From Chimonanthus salicifolius (taxonomy: Eukaryota; Streptophyta; Magnoliopsida; Laurales; Calycanthaceae): a stretch of DNA of 64,000 bases. Positions 43,890 to 55,689 of this stretch are shown piece after piece. The stretch's first letter is position 1, and the number at the start of each line of letters is the position of its first letter. The notes below the pieces were generated by a model that worked only from the letters and a program-made list of their open reading frames with translations, searched no databases and was not told the origin of the DNA. The stretch is taken from contig CM023537.1 in assembly GCA_013350335.1 (NCBI GenBank), positions 48,358,111 through 48,422,110 on the forward strand, read 5' to 3'. A program made the translations under genes and the position numbers.

Positions 43890-46600
43890 AAGATTTTTTA
43901 TTTAATTATCATGATAAAGAACTTAATGTGAGAAATAACTCAACTATTTAACTTACAATATGATGAAATTTATTTGAATGTTCTTTATTTTAAAAAAAGA
44001 AATAGATTTTTGATACATCAAAATCACCTTTAGTTATTTTCTTTAACATATCAAACTCCAATAAATAAATTAAATAGTAATGGTTACCTACCAAAAAAAT
44101 ATTTAATCTTTTCATGTAAAATCGAATAGAATGCTAATAAAGCATAATTTTTTTATTTAATTATCCACTTATGATCTTTGCCGGCCAAAAAATAATGAAA
44201 ATGTAACTGTTAATATCTAATTGTTTTAAACTTTAAATTTAGAAGTAAGTCAAAATTAAACGCATCATATGTCTATACTTTTTATATGCACATGGTATAA
44301 GACATGATAAATTGTTGGGCATAGAATATGTTGGAGAAGGATGGTTGAGAACACATGATTGTGATATTTACAAATAACATTGTGATGTTACATGTACATA
44401 GGTTAGGGTATGGCCAATTGTAATGTGACATGTGCTTAGGTAATCTCACACATAGGTTAGGGTATGGCCAATACGTTGTGGAAAATCGGAAAAGAGAGAG
44501 GCGATGTTGTGGCTGATACGTTGCGTTGTGTATCGGCTTTCACTACGGTGTCAGAAGCGCCTGCATTGTTACATCAAGTAACGGACGCTTCTGACATCGT
44601 ATCACTCATGGGAGGGGAACTTTAAGTTTCTCTCCCTCCTTCCATGTCTTTATTCTTGATAATTTCTCTTATTCACTTAATGAAAAACAAAAAAATACAA
44701 AGAATATAAATAAATACAAACAATCCTAGAATAAGAAAAGACTAAACTACTCCTATGATATGTATACAAGAAACATACAGTCTTTGACATAATGGAGGGG
44801 TGATTTTGTGAGTTATATTTTTGAAAATGTTTTTTTTGCAAATTTTTCATGTTCTTTTTTGGAGATGTGAAAAGAATGAAGGGTGTTGTTTGATTTGGGT
44901 ATTATGAGTTTGAGAATGGTAGATGAAGTATTTAGGATACTATTGTAGTGTTTAAATGTTAGAATTCATGCATTTTTTTAATTTTTAATTTAATCCGAAT
45001 TTTGGGCTAAGTAAATTTAAAATTGGGGGTTTTTGGAAATGAAATATTGTTGTAGTTTAATCAATCAACTTTAAATGTAATAAAGGTGTGACTTTGTGAG
45101 TCACATTTTTTTAAATGGTTTTTTTTCAAAATTTTCATGAATGTTTTTAGAGATTTGGAAATAATGGATGGTGTTGTTTGATTTGAGTCTTATGTGTTTG
45201 GGAATGGTGGATAGAGTATTTAAGACACTAATGTAGTGTTTAAATGTTTTATCTCATGCATTTTTTTAATTTTTAACCTAAATTTTTTGGTAAAAAGTAC
45301 TCAAAAACACATCTCCTCCCAATATAAGGTCTAATCCGCCTAATATTTTATATCCATTTAACTTATTTATTTCAATGTTACATATATCACGTAGAATTCT
45401 TTATATATATATATATATATATCTTATTTTATACCACTTAATTTATAGTAATCATAATTATTTATCTTATTTTGTCAGGACGTTTGTAGCATACATTTTT
45501 TACATTATACATATTTTGAAGATAAATAATTCCAATACGCATACACCTACAGAGGTACACATATATAAATTCATTTTTTTCATTTATTATTCATTATTAT
45601 ATGTCATTATTTATTTTAATTATTTTATACATTCATTTCATTTTTCAATTATTTTCATATAAATCTCCTTTTTTTTCTCATGTTTACAACAATTTATTTA
45701 AAATACGAGAACTTTTTTAAATATAATCATTTTGTACTAATTAATCAGATCAAAATTTTGTCCAAAAATTACTAGGAATTATTTTCCATTTTTCAAGTAT
45801 TTTTGGCTATTTTTCAAAAAAAATTATACAATTATTGAAATATTGATTTTGTAAGCCGAACACTTTATTTTGATGTCTAAATGACCATTATATAGAGATG
45901 AAACTTAATTTTTTTTCACAATTTTTAAACAAAAAACTCAAAAAAAAAAAAACCGTATCAATAATTTATTATCAATAAATTGCCTATTATTTCTTACATG
46001 ACAAGTATTGCCCACCAAATCCTGTGACATCTCATGATGAACATAACATGTTTTAGCAAGTGCCATTTGCAATAAATGCGACACGATAAAGGTCCATTTC
46101 TCACTCACACATTAATGAATGGGGTCACAATTTCTCATGAAGCTCAGGACAGGGGCCCACCATTAATCCTCCTTAGATTACATCCCCGGGGTTTATCTTA
46201 TATAAAAAAATTAATTGTAATTTGATATGTTTGTTGAATTAGTGTCATTTCTAATATAAAATGAGATATCTATCTTATAAAAAGAAAATAGATATCTCGG
46301 CCAATATCGGGTATCTATCGGCCAGAATACTGGCCAATATTTGGATTTCTAGATTTTTTTTTGTAAAAAAAAAGCTGTTTTTTATTTTTACTTTTTAGTT
46401 AAAAAACCCAATATTTTCAAAAATAAAAATAAAAAATAAAAGAGAAGAGAGAATGATATTGATCGATATCTTGGCCAATGTCATCCAAAAACGAGTTTTT
46501 AACCCCTTCCTTAGAGTGTTCTACAAAAGTTCAATTTTAGAAAATTTAGATTCTAATAGACCGGTCATTCTAACACGGGACTTTTTTGTTAGGAGACAGG
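43890..46600. other. AT-rich intergenic DNA
   Basis: No gene is recognised. It contains a direct repeat of cataggttagggtatggcc (about 44,397 and 44,452), a short hairpin (44,544-44,601), two similar blocks near 44,780 and 45,080 (gtgactttgtgag...), and a TA microsatellite at about 45,402-45,422. Confidence 0.45.
44544..44601. repeat. Inverted repeat with 16-bp arms
   Basis: tacggtgtcagaagcg (44,544-44,559) is inverted at 44,586-44,601 with a single difference that becomes a G-U pair in RNA. The 26-nt loop holds a further 5-bp stem (gttac/gtaac). Confidence 0.8.
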
Positions 46601-46607
46601 AGATTTG

Positions 46608-46739
46608 AAAATTTTATGTGAAAAGTCTATTTTACCCTTCACCCTTTCGTATCCCCTTAAAAAAATCTGAGCTTTTTTTAAATCAGATTAGGGGATACGA
46701 AAGTGTGAAAGGTAAAAAAGACTTTCACATAAAATTTTT
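46608..46739. repeat. Fold-back sequence with about 57-bp arms
   Basis: The arm 46,608-46,670 (ttttatgtgaaaagtcta ... ctttcgtatcccct) is matched in inverse by 46,683-46,739, with a 12-nt spacer and a few mismatches and a gap. It looks like a collapsed MITE. Confidence 0.8.
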
Positions 46740-46996
46740 AAATTTTATGTGACAATAAGCTTTTACTTTGTTAATATATAGTTCTTTAAAATATATAAAA
46801 CATCATTACATTTGAAACCCAAATAAAAATTAGAGACATCTCGTCATAATTCTCTTGAATTCTTTTGCTCATTTTTTATGGTTTGTAAGTCACAAGTTAT
46901 AAATTTTTGAGCGCTTTAGTTAAACACTTAAACGGGTAGGCTCACACTTTTCAAGAAACTCACAACAGCCTGTGGAACTTTTTTATCCATTTAAAG

Positions 46997-47337
46997 TAGG
47001 GATGAAATGGGGTTGGATTTCTTAAAATCCAATTTGATTCGGATCAATATTTATGGAATTCGACCAATCTGACCCGAGCGATTGACTCTCGACCCCACCC
47101 AATCGAATTCTAACGTGGCTCAAACTAAATTCTGACCGACTTGCATTCTGAACCCATTTTAGTCAGGTTGGATCAGATCGGGTCGAATTAACTTGAAAAT
47201 TCCTCAACCTAACCCGACCTGAATTTCATGCGGATTTTTGTCTTCTCAAGCCAACCCGACCCACTGACCCGATCCACATGATTTCTCAGATCGGGTCATG
47301 CAGGTCGGGCCAAAAGCCGACCCGAGTTTCACCCCTA
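46997..47337. mobile_element. hAT-type MITE, diverged relative of 20,573-20,921
   Basis: It starts TAGGGATGAAATGGGGTTGG and ends, read inverted, TAGGGGTGAAACTCGGGTCG. Flanks atttaaag (46,989-46,996) and atttaacc (47,338-47,345) agree at 6 of 8 positions. The interior repeats gggtcgg and acccgacc words like the other copy. Confidence 0.75.
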
Positions 47338-47345
47338 ATTTAACC

Positions 47346-48123
47346 ATTATATGTGTGGATATGTACGTGTGGTCTATTTTCGATTTTTTACAAATTATTT
47401 TAAAATTAAATTTATTGGCTTGTAGTTTTGTACATATATCAAATTGTGGTTCAAAATTTATTTTCTAGTTATTTGGTCTTAATGGACAAAGTCACCTTCC
47501 ATCATTGTCTTAGTATTTTTAAAAGATGCTTGGTGATTTTAATCACTATAAAATGATTGGAAATTGTTTTCGATATAAATTTAGTCAAATTATAGATAAT
47601 CATGTGTATTTGTAGTATGAACCTGTGAATTTTTAATAGTTTTAAATCAATGAACTTGAAATTAGAACTTTTCCAAATAGTTGAACTCGAGTTTAACCTT
47701 AGAAAGTCCAATACACTATAGCCAACCTCAATCTTTTAGATATTCAAAACAAAGTCAAATTGTGAGAGAGGGATGACCTCAACTGAACCCAACCATTGAG
47801 AAGGCCTACTTTTGTTTTTAATATTAAAAATAGAAAAATAAAAGAAGAAAAAACATGTAAGTATCGTCAACAAAACTAGCTCTAACATATATTAAAGATA
47901 ATGTGTAGGGACAGATACCTGACCATATAAAGGGGGCACCGGGTTGCGTCTATATTTTAGACTCCTTAGATTTATATATTCTTCCTTGATTTTGAAGCAT
48001 ATTAATTAAAGAAGTGGGTAAATAAGAGGGCCAGAGAAATAAGTTATGAGAAGAGCACGTTTTTAAGTGGGACAGCTCATCACATGTTTTTTTAGAAGAT
48101 TTAAGTATGCATGTGCCTTATCT
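47346..48123. other. AT-rich intergenic DNA
   Basis: No gene or repeat end recognised. Confidence 0.4.
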
Positions 48124-48128
48124 AATTA

Positions 48129-48918
48129 TGTAATATCCTGACCTGTGAGCTAGAGGTCAGGCTCTAGAAGGGCTGATCCAAGTGAAACTGAGTCCTGTCA
48201 GTCGGACCAACAGTGGAGGCCGATCGGATCCGACAACCCAACAGTGGTTGGGCGTGTGGGAGCTTTACAGAGTCCTACATCGAAAGTGAGGAACTTCCTG
48301 ATGGGGTTTATAAGTGGTATCCCTCTTCACTTAGGTGTGACGCGTTTTGAGCCTACCGAGTTGGGCCAGGCCCAAAGGCAAAACGGTGAGGGCCATGTTT
48401 TTAGACCAAAAGCAAATAATTTCACACTAAGTTGGACCCTAAGCTCTTTTCACGGATCAGGTCGTTACAAATGGTATCAGAGCTCCAGGTTCTACACTCG
48501 GACTGTGTGGGCTTACTGCCTTCCACTGGGTTCGTTGGGTCGAGCCGAGGGCGGCTCTGGGCTTTAGGAGGGTGGATTGTGATATCCTGACCCATGAGAC
48601 AGTGGCAAGGCCCTAAAAGGGTTGATCCAAGTGAAATTGGGCCCAGTCAGTCGGACCAACAGTGTGGGCCGGTCGAATCTGACAACCCAACAGTGGTTGG
48701 GCGTGTGGGAGCTTTGCAAAGTCTCACATCGGAAGTGAGGAACTTCCTGATGGGCTTTATAAGTGGTATCCCCCTTCACTCAGGTGTAACGCATTTTGGG
48801 CCTACCGAGTTGGGCCAGGCCCAAAGTTAAAACCATGAGAGCCATGTTTTTGGACCCAGAGTGGACAATTTCACACTGAGTTGGACCCTAAGCTTTGTTT
48901 ACGAGTCGGGTCGTTATA
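48129..48918 (+). mobile_element. TRIM retrotransposon 4 (complete)
   Basis: Two 341-bp LTRs (48,129-48,469; 48,578-48,918) start TGTRATATCC and end GTTACA/GTTATA. The 108-bp interior opens with AATGGTATCAGAGC and closes with gctttaggagggtgga. A perfect duplication AATTA flanks it (48,124-48,128; 48,919-48,923). LTRs are longer than in TRIMs 1-3, so this is a separate subfamily. Confidence 0.93.
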
Positions 48919-48923
48919 AATTA

Positions 48924-51033
48924 ATCTTCGGATATGTGTAAATCTCCTAATTCGTACATATTGATGAGAAGTACTATTTTTGTGCTCATGGAATTTGATT
49001 TTAAGACTTTCTGCAAATAATAACGAGTTTTGATCACCAACCCAACACCTGATAGTTGCCTGGCCGTGATATTTCTTATGACTTTATGATTTTTTTTTTG
49101 GATAATGATCCGTACCATGAGTTTTCACCATGGTGCACCATCTTTAGAGAGGAAGGAGAGAAGAAGAAAATTAATGGCAAAATGGTCTTTTTCTTCTAAA
49201 GATACTATTTTTTTTACTTTATGGTTGTAAATGGAAAGTTTTTATATTCAAATAAGAAATAAGTTTTATTATAAATCCTTAATATAATATGAGAAATCTA
49301 CCATATCAAACAACATGGTTTTTGGAGGAAACTTTTAAAGCAAAATAAGAATTAAAATAAATAAATTTTCCATTTGCTACAACTTCTAATGTTCATTTTA
49401 AAACTTGCAATGATCTTTATTATTTAAATATAGCTCTTTTAAATAACTTAAATCGTACAAACACGAACAATATAATGTGTTTTTTGGATTATTTACCATA
49501 TTACAAATAAGTTTTTTTAGTTCATATGCTTATTTATTGTAAAATTATTTAATGTTATTTAAATTTTAATAATAACATTAAGCTAAGATTAATGAAATTT
49601 TATGGAGATGTCACTCTTTCCATTTTGCCGTTTTTAATAATGGACTTTAATAGGAGACTTTCCCTTAAACATATGCTATAAGATTAGTCAAATTGAAAGC
49701 CTATTGACAAAGTTATGGGCTTCCTATCTATATCTAAGGATTAATATTTGCGTCATATTTATTTTCCATTGAGTGAAACTTAGATTTGGTGATCCAACCT
49801 AACTCCAAGTTTTGTCCTAATAGAGTAGGAGGAAAAGTTGGTAAAAGGGTTTCTAAATTTTGAAATCCTAGATTTCGATTGTGGAATTAAGATCTAAAAC
49901 CTTTTTATTTTCACTAAAGATCTCTTGAAAGTGTGCAGTTTCTTGCAGTTACGATCATAGCTTTTCATCAAAAAGTAAAATAATAACTTGAGGGCAAAAA
50001 TTGGTGTGGTAGATGTAATAGAATTAATAGCTATGACGATGGTTTTTGTGATGGAAAAAACATTGATTAAGATGATAATTTTTATAAAAAAATTGTATGA
50101 AATAAACAATGAATAATTTCTGTTTAAAGATATAGAAAGATAGTAATAATCAATTAAATACGAAGTTCAGTAAGGGTCCAAAATTCCGAAGGCTTGTATA
50201 GGCATTATTTATTTTTTTAGGACCCAACCCCCTAAAATAATTTAGGCCTGCATGGGCTTGATCTAAGAAAGGGCTCAATATTTGCAAAGCCCAAGTCCAA
50301 ATTGACTTATGAGTTGCACCCCTACCTCTTGGCATCTTAAAGTGCATAGTTTCCAAGGACCACAAGCTCTGATTACCTACTGATGAAGATTGCAATTTTA
50401 TGGAATAAATCGAAAAATTCACGAGGGTAAAGGAATTGATGTAGAAAATTTCAACCTCTAAGGATTTTCAGTAAAGGGAAATCGGATTTTTGCACTATCA
50501 CACCAACAACTCAATTCGGTTCTCTCTAATAGATGAATCTCAAATCTCACCAAGGGTAAAAATTTAAGATAATTGGTTCACTCTCAAAAGGTATTTTCAC
50601 ACTCAAAACTTGAAAATCTAGAAAACCTATTATGATTTCTAACAAAAAATTCAAGAAAATTGAATGCATTCTGGAAACTTCTCAAAATTTTAACAGAGTT
50701 TCACTCACAATTTTATGAATTTGAGAAATAAATTCATATAAATAACAGTGTAGAATTTAATTAAGCCAATTAAATAAAATTAAAATAAATAAATTCAACT
50801 CAATTGTAGAAAGAAAAATCACTTAGAAGATAAATCATCAACCAATGCCTTTTCTATGGGCATAGAAAAAGTCTAAATCCTACATGCATGCTAGGGTTGT
50901 GAATCCACCTTGTGACAACTTTAAATGGTATATAACAACTAATTGCACCATTATTCTTCAATATAATCAAGCCACATCACTACTATATAAATCCTCGCAC
51001 ATATTTTTGGACAAATAATCAACAAAATATGGT
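48924..51033. other. AT-rich intergenic DNA
   Basis: No gene is recognised. Short open frames such as 50,150-50,422 (minus) carry no domain. Confidence 0.4.
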
Positions 51034-51042
51034 AAAAACAAA

Positions 51043-52364
51043 GGGTGGCTACATAGACACCCGACTTTTCTTTTAGGAGACACCCGATTTCGATTTTAAG
51101 ATGGCCATTTACTACTTTTCCCTTCCACTTTTAAAAAACTGAAATGTCTCTGCATCGTTCGGACGACACTTCCTTATATTTTTTGTTTGTTCGGATGATG
51201 AGACCGTCCGAACGATTATTTCAGTGAAGATATCATTCGTTCGGACGATCTCACTTGAAATGTTATTCATTTGGATGGTCTCATTTGAAGGAAACAACAT
51301 TCTCTCATTTGTTTGGACGACTCGATTTCTTTCTCTTTTCTTTCAATCGCAGCCTCTTTTTTCTTTTCTCATTCATTCGGACGGCAAGCCAACACAGTGG
51401 GCGAAGTTTGATGGAGTGCTCGGGTGGCCATTTAGATATCTGCCACTTCCGCTTGTGAGTTCAATTTTTTCTTCTTCTTGCTCTTCAAATGCGGGAACAG
51501 AGAGAGAGAAGGGCGAGAAATCGTCGCTGTTAATCATCTACAACAGCGATGCCGCAATCGGCAAGTTCCTGTGCAACGGTTTTTGCAAGATGGTTGATGG
51601 TATTGCAGGAGAGTCAGGAGGAGAGGAGGAGGAAGACGGTGGAGGGCATAATAGGATTGGTGGATGAGGAAGAGGAAGAAAATGTCGAGTGGAGGGAGAG
51701 AAAAGAGGAGGCGAAAATAGAGGAAAAGGCCAAGATCTAAAAGAAAGAGGAGGTAAGCATTTGCATCCCAATGCGAGTTCCTGTGCAACTCTCTTTCTCC
51801 ATTTCCATCTCCATCTCACCATTTCAACCTCCCCAGATCACCATATCCAATCTAGTAGCAAGAAAACCTTTCACAATCATCACCCTCTGTCTCTCTCGAT
51901 TGGGCAGAACACTTTGCTGGGTAGACTTTGGGGATAGATAGGAGCTGGAGCTTGGGGGCGATTGGAGAAGAGAACCCTTCGTTTTTTAATTTTTCTTTCT
52001 TTTCCTTTTCCTTTTCAGAAGAAGTGCTGGAGGTACAGAGAGGCTGCAAGAGGATCTTCCGAACGAAAGAACAGTGTGCCCCTTCCGCTTGTAAGTCGGG
52101 AGCGGCAGCCAGAGAATGAACGTTCCAACGAGAAAAGAAGGGTGGCAAGGGCATTGTCCGAACGAACTGAGTGAAAGTTTTTTGAAACAGAGAGGAGACC
52201 ATCCGAACAAATGACATTTCCACTGAAAAATGTAAGAAGGTGTCGCTTGGACGATGCAGATATTTCAGTTTTTTAAAAGTGGAAGGGCAAAATAGTAAAT
52301 GGCCACCCTAAAATCGAAATCGGGTGTCTTCTAAAAGAAAAGTCGAGTGTCTATATAGCCACCC
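51043..52364. mobile_element. Mutator-type non-autonomous element with long TIRs
   Basis: Ends match over more than 130 bp in inverse: left GGGTGGCTACATAGACACCC, right inverted GGGTGGCTATATAGACACTC, both continuing through CTTTTCTTTTAG to CATCGT. Flanking 9-mers aaaaacaaa and aaatccaaa agree at 7 of 9. The inner part has cgttcggacga palindromes like the MITE at 21,687, then a GC-richer core with open frames (51,224-51,667, 147 aa) that I do not recognise. No transposase. It could have captured host sequence. Confidence 0.85.
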
Positions 52365-52373
52365 AAATCCAAA

Positions 52374-52898
52374 AATTAAACTAATTTCTATGCACACCCC
52401 AAGCATTCTATTTTAGATTTTATTCTAGAGCCTAAATTCTTGCTTCATTTTTCAAAAAAGAAATCTTCTATGTATGTGCTTTCTTGAGGATGACATGCAA
52501 ATCTCACTCCTCCTTTCTTCTAGAATATGGGCCTTGTAATTGGGCTTTTACAAGTCTTTTTATGAGAAAAAACGGCTTGAACCCATTAAATCTTTCGTTT
52601 GACCATCTTAGAACCCAAATGGCTTCTTATAGGCCCATTTTTGCCGCATCAAAATTGGCATAAAATTTCATTGTCAACTTGAAAATTCTCTATTACGGAT
52701 GCCCTGCATCTGGAATTTAATGAACATTAAGACAAAAAATACCTGAATGGGTCTATGAAGAATGAGCTTTCGTTGAAAATTTAAAACATGGAATTTGTGA
52801 CATGACATGAAGCCCCATTTAATAATTAAGCACCATATATATAATTGGTCCATCAAGATTCCTTCATTTTATGGCTCAAAAATAATATGTACAATTTG
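52374..52898. other. Intergenic DNA
   Basis: No gene or repeat end recognised. Confidence 0.4.
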
Positions 52899-53290
52899 TT
52901 GGTACATTCATAATTCAACTATTGTTTATTGGCTCATTATTGGTCCAAGTCTAGCATGTGGCCCATGAATAAACCATGTACTATTTTATAGCACATTATC
53001 ACTGACCCATGTACGATCCATCCATGCATTAGCAGTCCATGTGGTCTTTGTTGGCCCATTAACAGTCCAAGTGTTATTTGTTGGCCCATGAACACTTCAT
53101 GCATTAGCTTTTAGTCAGTGAAAGGTCCACGTATTGTTTGCTAGTCTATAAGAATTTATGCATTAATTTCTAAACTATTGCTTGTTTTAGGCCCAGGTAG
53201 TAGGTCCATTAATAGTTCCTGCACATTTAGAGGCCTTTGGTAAGGACCCAAAATTTTCTTGAAGGCCCAGAAACATTCTGACTAGCTCAA
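52899..53290. repeat. Degenerate 30-bp minisatellite
   Basis: Units close to ttggcccattaacagtccaa start at 52,899, 52,929, 52,959, 52,989, 53,019, 53,051, 53,081, 53,111, 53,141, 53,171, 53,201 and 53,231, so the period is 30 bp with one 2-bp slip. Identity between units is low, but phase is kept. Confidence 0.75.
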
Positions 53291-53360
53291 TAACAATTGC
53301 ATGAAATATTCAAACCCTTATACACATTTTATGATATGCTCAGTATAGGGCAGAATTAGA

Positions 53361-53452
53361 GTGGGTGGGTCTGGTGGTGGTGGTGGGGGTGGATGGTGGT
53401 GGTGGGAGTGGGTGGTGGAGGGAAGGGGCGTTGTGGGGCAGGTTGGGGCCAT
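53361..53452 (+). repeat. GGT/GGGTGG-rich tract
   Basis: The plus strand is almost all G and T with many GG and GGG runs. The frames it opens are low complexity and not real genes. Confidence 0.85.
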
Positions 53453-53976
53453 GACACTTCCAAAACTTTCTGATTCATCTTTAGATATGTTATTGTATTT
53501 GGAAATTTTTAAAATAATTTCTTGTTGCCCCCTAAATAAATTTCCTTCGATTAGCAAATTTTAAGAAGCAAAGAAATCTACTAAATTATATTTTAGAATT
53601 GATATACCTTATTAAATAGCATTTACTAGCAAATATTTTGAGATTAATATGCCTTTCTAAATTGAGCTGTCAATTCACCTTATTTTGGCTCTTTCTTGCA
53701 TGCTTTAAGCCATAGACTGCCTTTGTACGAAGAGAATGAGAGGAAATGTGGGAGGAAAGCCAACTCTTTTTCCTCTAGGAAGGAATAGATAATTTTTTTT
53801 TTATGAAAGAAATAATTAAATAGAAACTCTTTTATTTGATTATTATAATTTTGTCAAAAATATTTTTTTATAAAATTATAAAATCACGCTACACTCAAAT
53901 ATTATAAACTAACATTTTCATTATTTTTATATATTTTATTAAAAAAATATGTGACCTGCAAGAGCCTCCATGTACC
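53453..53976. other. AT-rich intergenic DNA
   Basis: Nothing recognisable. Confidence 0.4.
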
Positions 53977-54065
53977 TAGGGGTGAAACTTGGATTGGGTT
54001 TTGACTCAATCCGAAAAAAGTGTGGGCTGGGTTGGTTAATTTTCAAGACTCCTATAGGCACCAAA
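53977..54065 (+). mobile_element. End fragment of a hAT-type MITE
   Basis: TAGGGGTGAAACTTGGATTG is the same end as the elements at 46,997 and 20,573. No inverse end follows, so only one side survives. A similar core (aacttgggttgggttttgac) recurs at 56,573. Confidence 0.5.
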
Positions 54066-54156
54066 GCAAAAAGAGGCCTCCATCCTCTTTTCTTCTTCCT
54101 TATGCCCCTTTTCTTCTTCCATCCCCTTTTCTTCTTGCCTTCCCGTCCATGCTCCA

Positions 54157-54578
54157 ATGGGTCAAAAAAAAACTCCTTCTGTTCTCAAGAAACCTCCAAA
54201 TCCCTTCCCTGACCCCTCTCAAGACCTGAAATACCAGGCTGAGTGCCTGGAACTTACCCTGCTGTCGGAGTTCTGGTTCGACAATGTTAAGATTAACGCC
54301 CTTGCTGACGCCATCAAGCGGGGTGTCGAAATCCCCCTCCCACTCAAGATGAGCTCATCTCTGCTGCCAAAGCCAAGATCTTCAACGAAAAGGTCGAAAA
54401 TTTCAAGAGGAAATTGGCCAAATGCTCCGACGAAGAAGAGCAGGTCGAACTAATTGCAGACTACATCTGTAAGCAATAACAGGAGCTCATTCCGCCTACA
54501 ATCCCGCAAAAAGTTCCTTCTCCTTGATGCAGACAGAGCCTCCCTTTACAAAAGGCATAGCCCTTTAGATACCTTTGT
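54157..54578 (+). pseudogene. LINE ORF1 N-terminal fragment
   Basis: The frame starts MGQKKTPSVLKKPPNPFP and after one frameshift near 54,345 continues with DELISAAKAKIFNEK and DEEEQVELIADYI before a stop. It ends at the TRIM inserted at 54,579. ORF1 proteins of plant LINEs bind the element RNA; this piece is the poorly conserved front part. Confidence 0.6.
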
Positions 54579-55208
54579 TGTGAAACCCCTGCCAAAAAAA
54601 ACAGCAGCACCTGGACCGATGTGGGAGAGTCCCACATCGGTAGTGGAGAGAAAAAAATGGGGGTTTATTTGAGGCCAGCCCCTCTTAACTCATGTGACGC
54701 GTTTTGGGCCAGGCCATGTGGGCTTGGGCCCAAGAGCAAAATTCGTGAGGGCTCGCTTGTGTGCGAGGCCCAGAACGGACAATATCACACTGAGTTGGAC
54801 CCTAAGTCCTGTATTCAGGTCGGGTCGTTACAATTGGTATCAGAGCCGGGTTCAACACTCGGACTGTGTGGGCTTTTCCTCCTTCCTTGGTGTTGTTGAG
54901 ATGGGCCGAGTCGAGCCGAGGGCGGCTCGAGGCCTTAGGGGGGGGGGGGTGATTGTGAAACCCCTGCCAAAAAAAAACAGCAGCACCTGGACCGATGTGG
55001 GAGAGTCCCACATCGGTAGTGGAGAGAAGAAAATGGGGTTTTATTTGAGGCTAGCCCCTCTTAACTCATGTGACGCATTTTGGGCCAGGCCATGTGGGCT
55101 TGGGCCGAAGAACAAAATCCGTGCGGGCTCGCTTGTGTGCGAGGCCCAGAGCGGAAAATATCACACTGAGTTGGACCCTAAGCCCTGTATTCAGGTCGGG
55201 TCGTTACA
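54579..55208 (+). mobile_element. TRIM retrotransposon 5 (complete)
   Basis: LTRs of 254 and 255 bp (54,579-54,832; 54,954-55,208) start TGTGAAACCCC and end GTTACA. The 121-bp interior opens with ATTGGTATCAGAGCC and ends in a run of G before tgat. A perfect duplication TTTGT flanks it (54,574-54,578; 55,209-55,213). The two LTRs are very alike, suggesting a fairly recent insertion. Each holds the palindrome ACCGATGTGGGA/TCCCACATCGGT. Confidence 0.94.
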
Positions 55209-55689
55209 TTTGTTGATAGTGAGATCTTTGGCGCCCCTACCTTTCAGAACAACTATGTCTTTAACCTCCATTCCTTCTATGCTGCAAGTAAGGAGGAAAA
55301 GGTTAAGATGATCGCTTCTTCCCTTGCATCTAGCAATGGTGCTGCTACCCCTGTTGATGTCAACCCCGCACTGGTTACGCTGGCACGTGCTCAAACTCAG
55401 AGAGGTTCCACCTCGTCATCGTCACGGCAAGTAACTCCGGCTCACATGTTGGGGTAAAAGATCCGGAGGTAATCTCCTCCACATCGTTGCAGTAGACTTC
55501 CCATGCCTCTGTTGTCTGTTATGCAAAGACCAGTGGGCAATGCTTCTTTACTGTTGTGGGCTCAACAACCAAGAAGCCTAACCCCTCCCAGCTGGCTAGC
55601 AAAAAGTCTAGCTCATGTGACCAGCCTCCTCGATCTGATGCCCCATTTTGCATGAACCCCAATATCACCCATGTAAAGGTAAACATGAC

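Noticed and set aside
51224..51667. 147-aa frame as a host gene
   Set aside because: It starts within the TIR of a Mutator-type element and ends in a Glu/Gly-rich low-complexity run; kept only as a possible captured fragment.
54694..55311. 205-aa frame across TRIM 5
   Set aside because: It is made of two LTR copies read through the interior; similar frames occur in other TRIM LTRs at 15.8-16.4, 35.3 and 48.2 kb.
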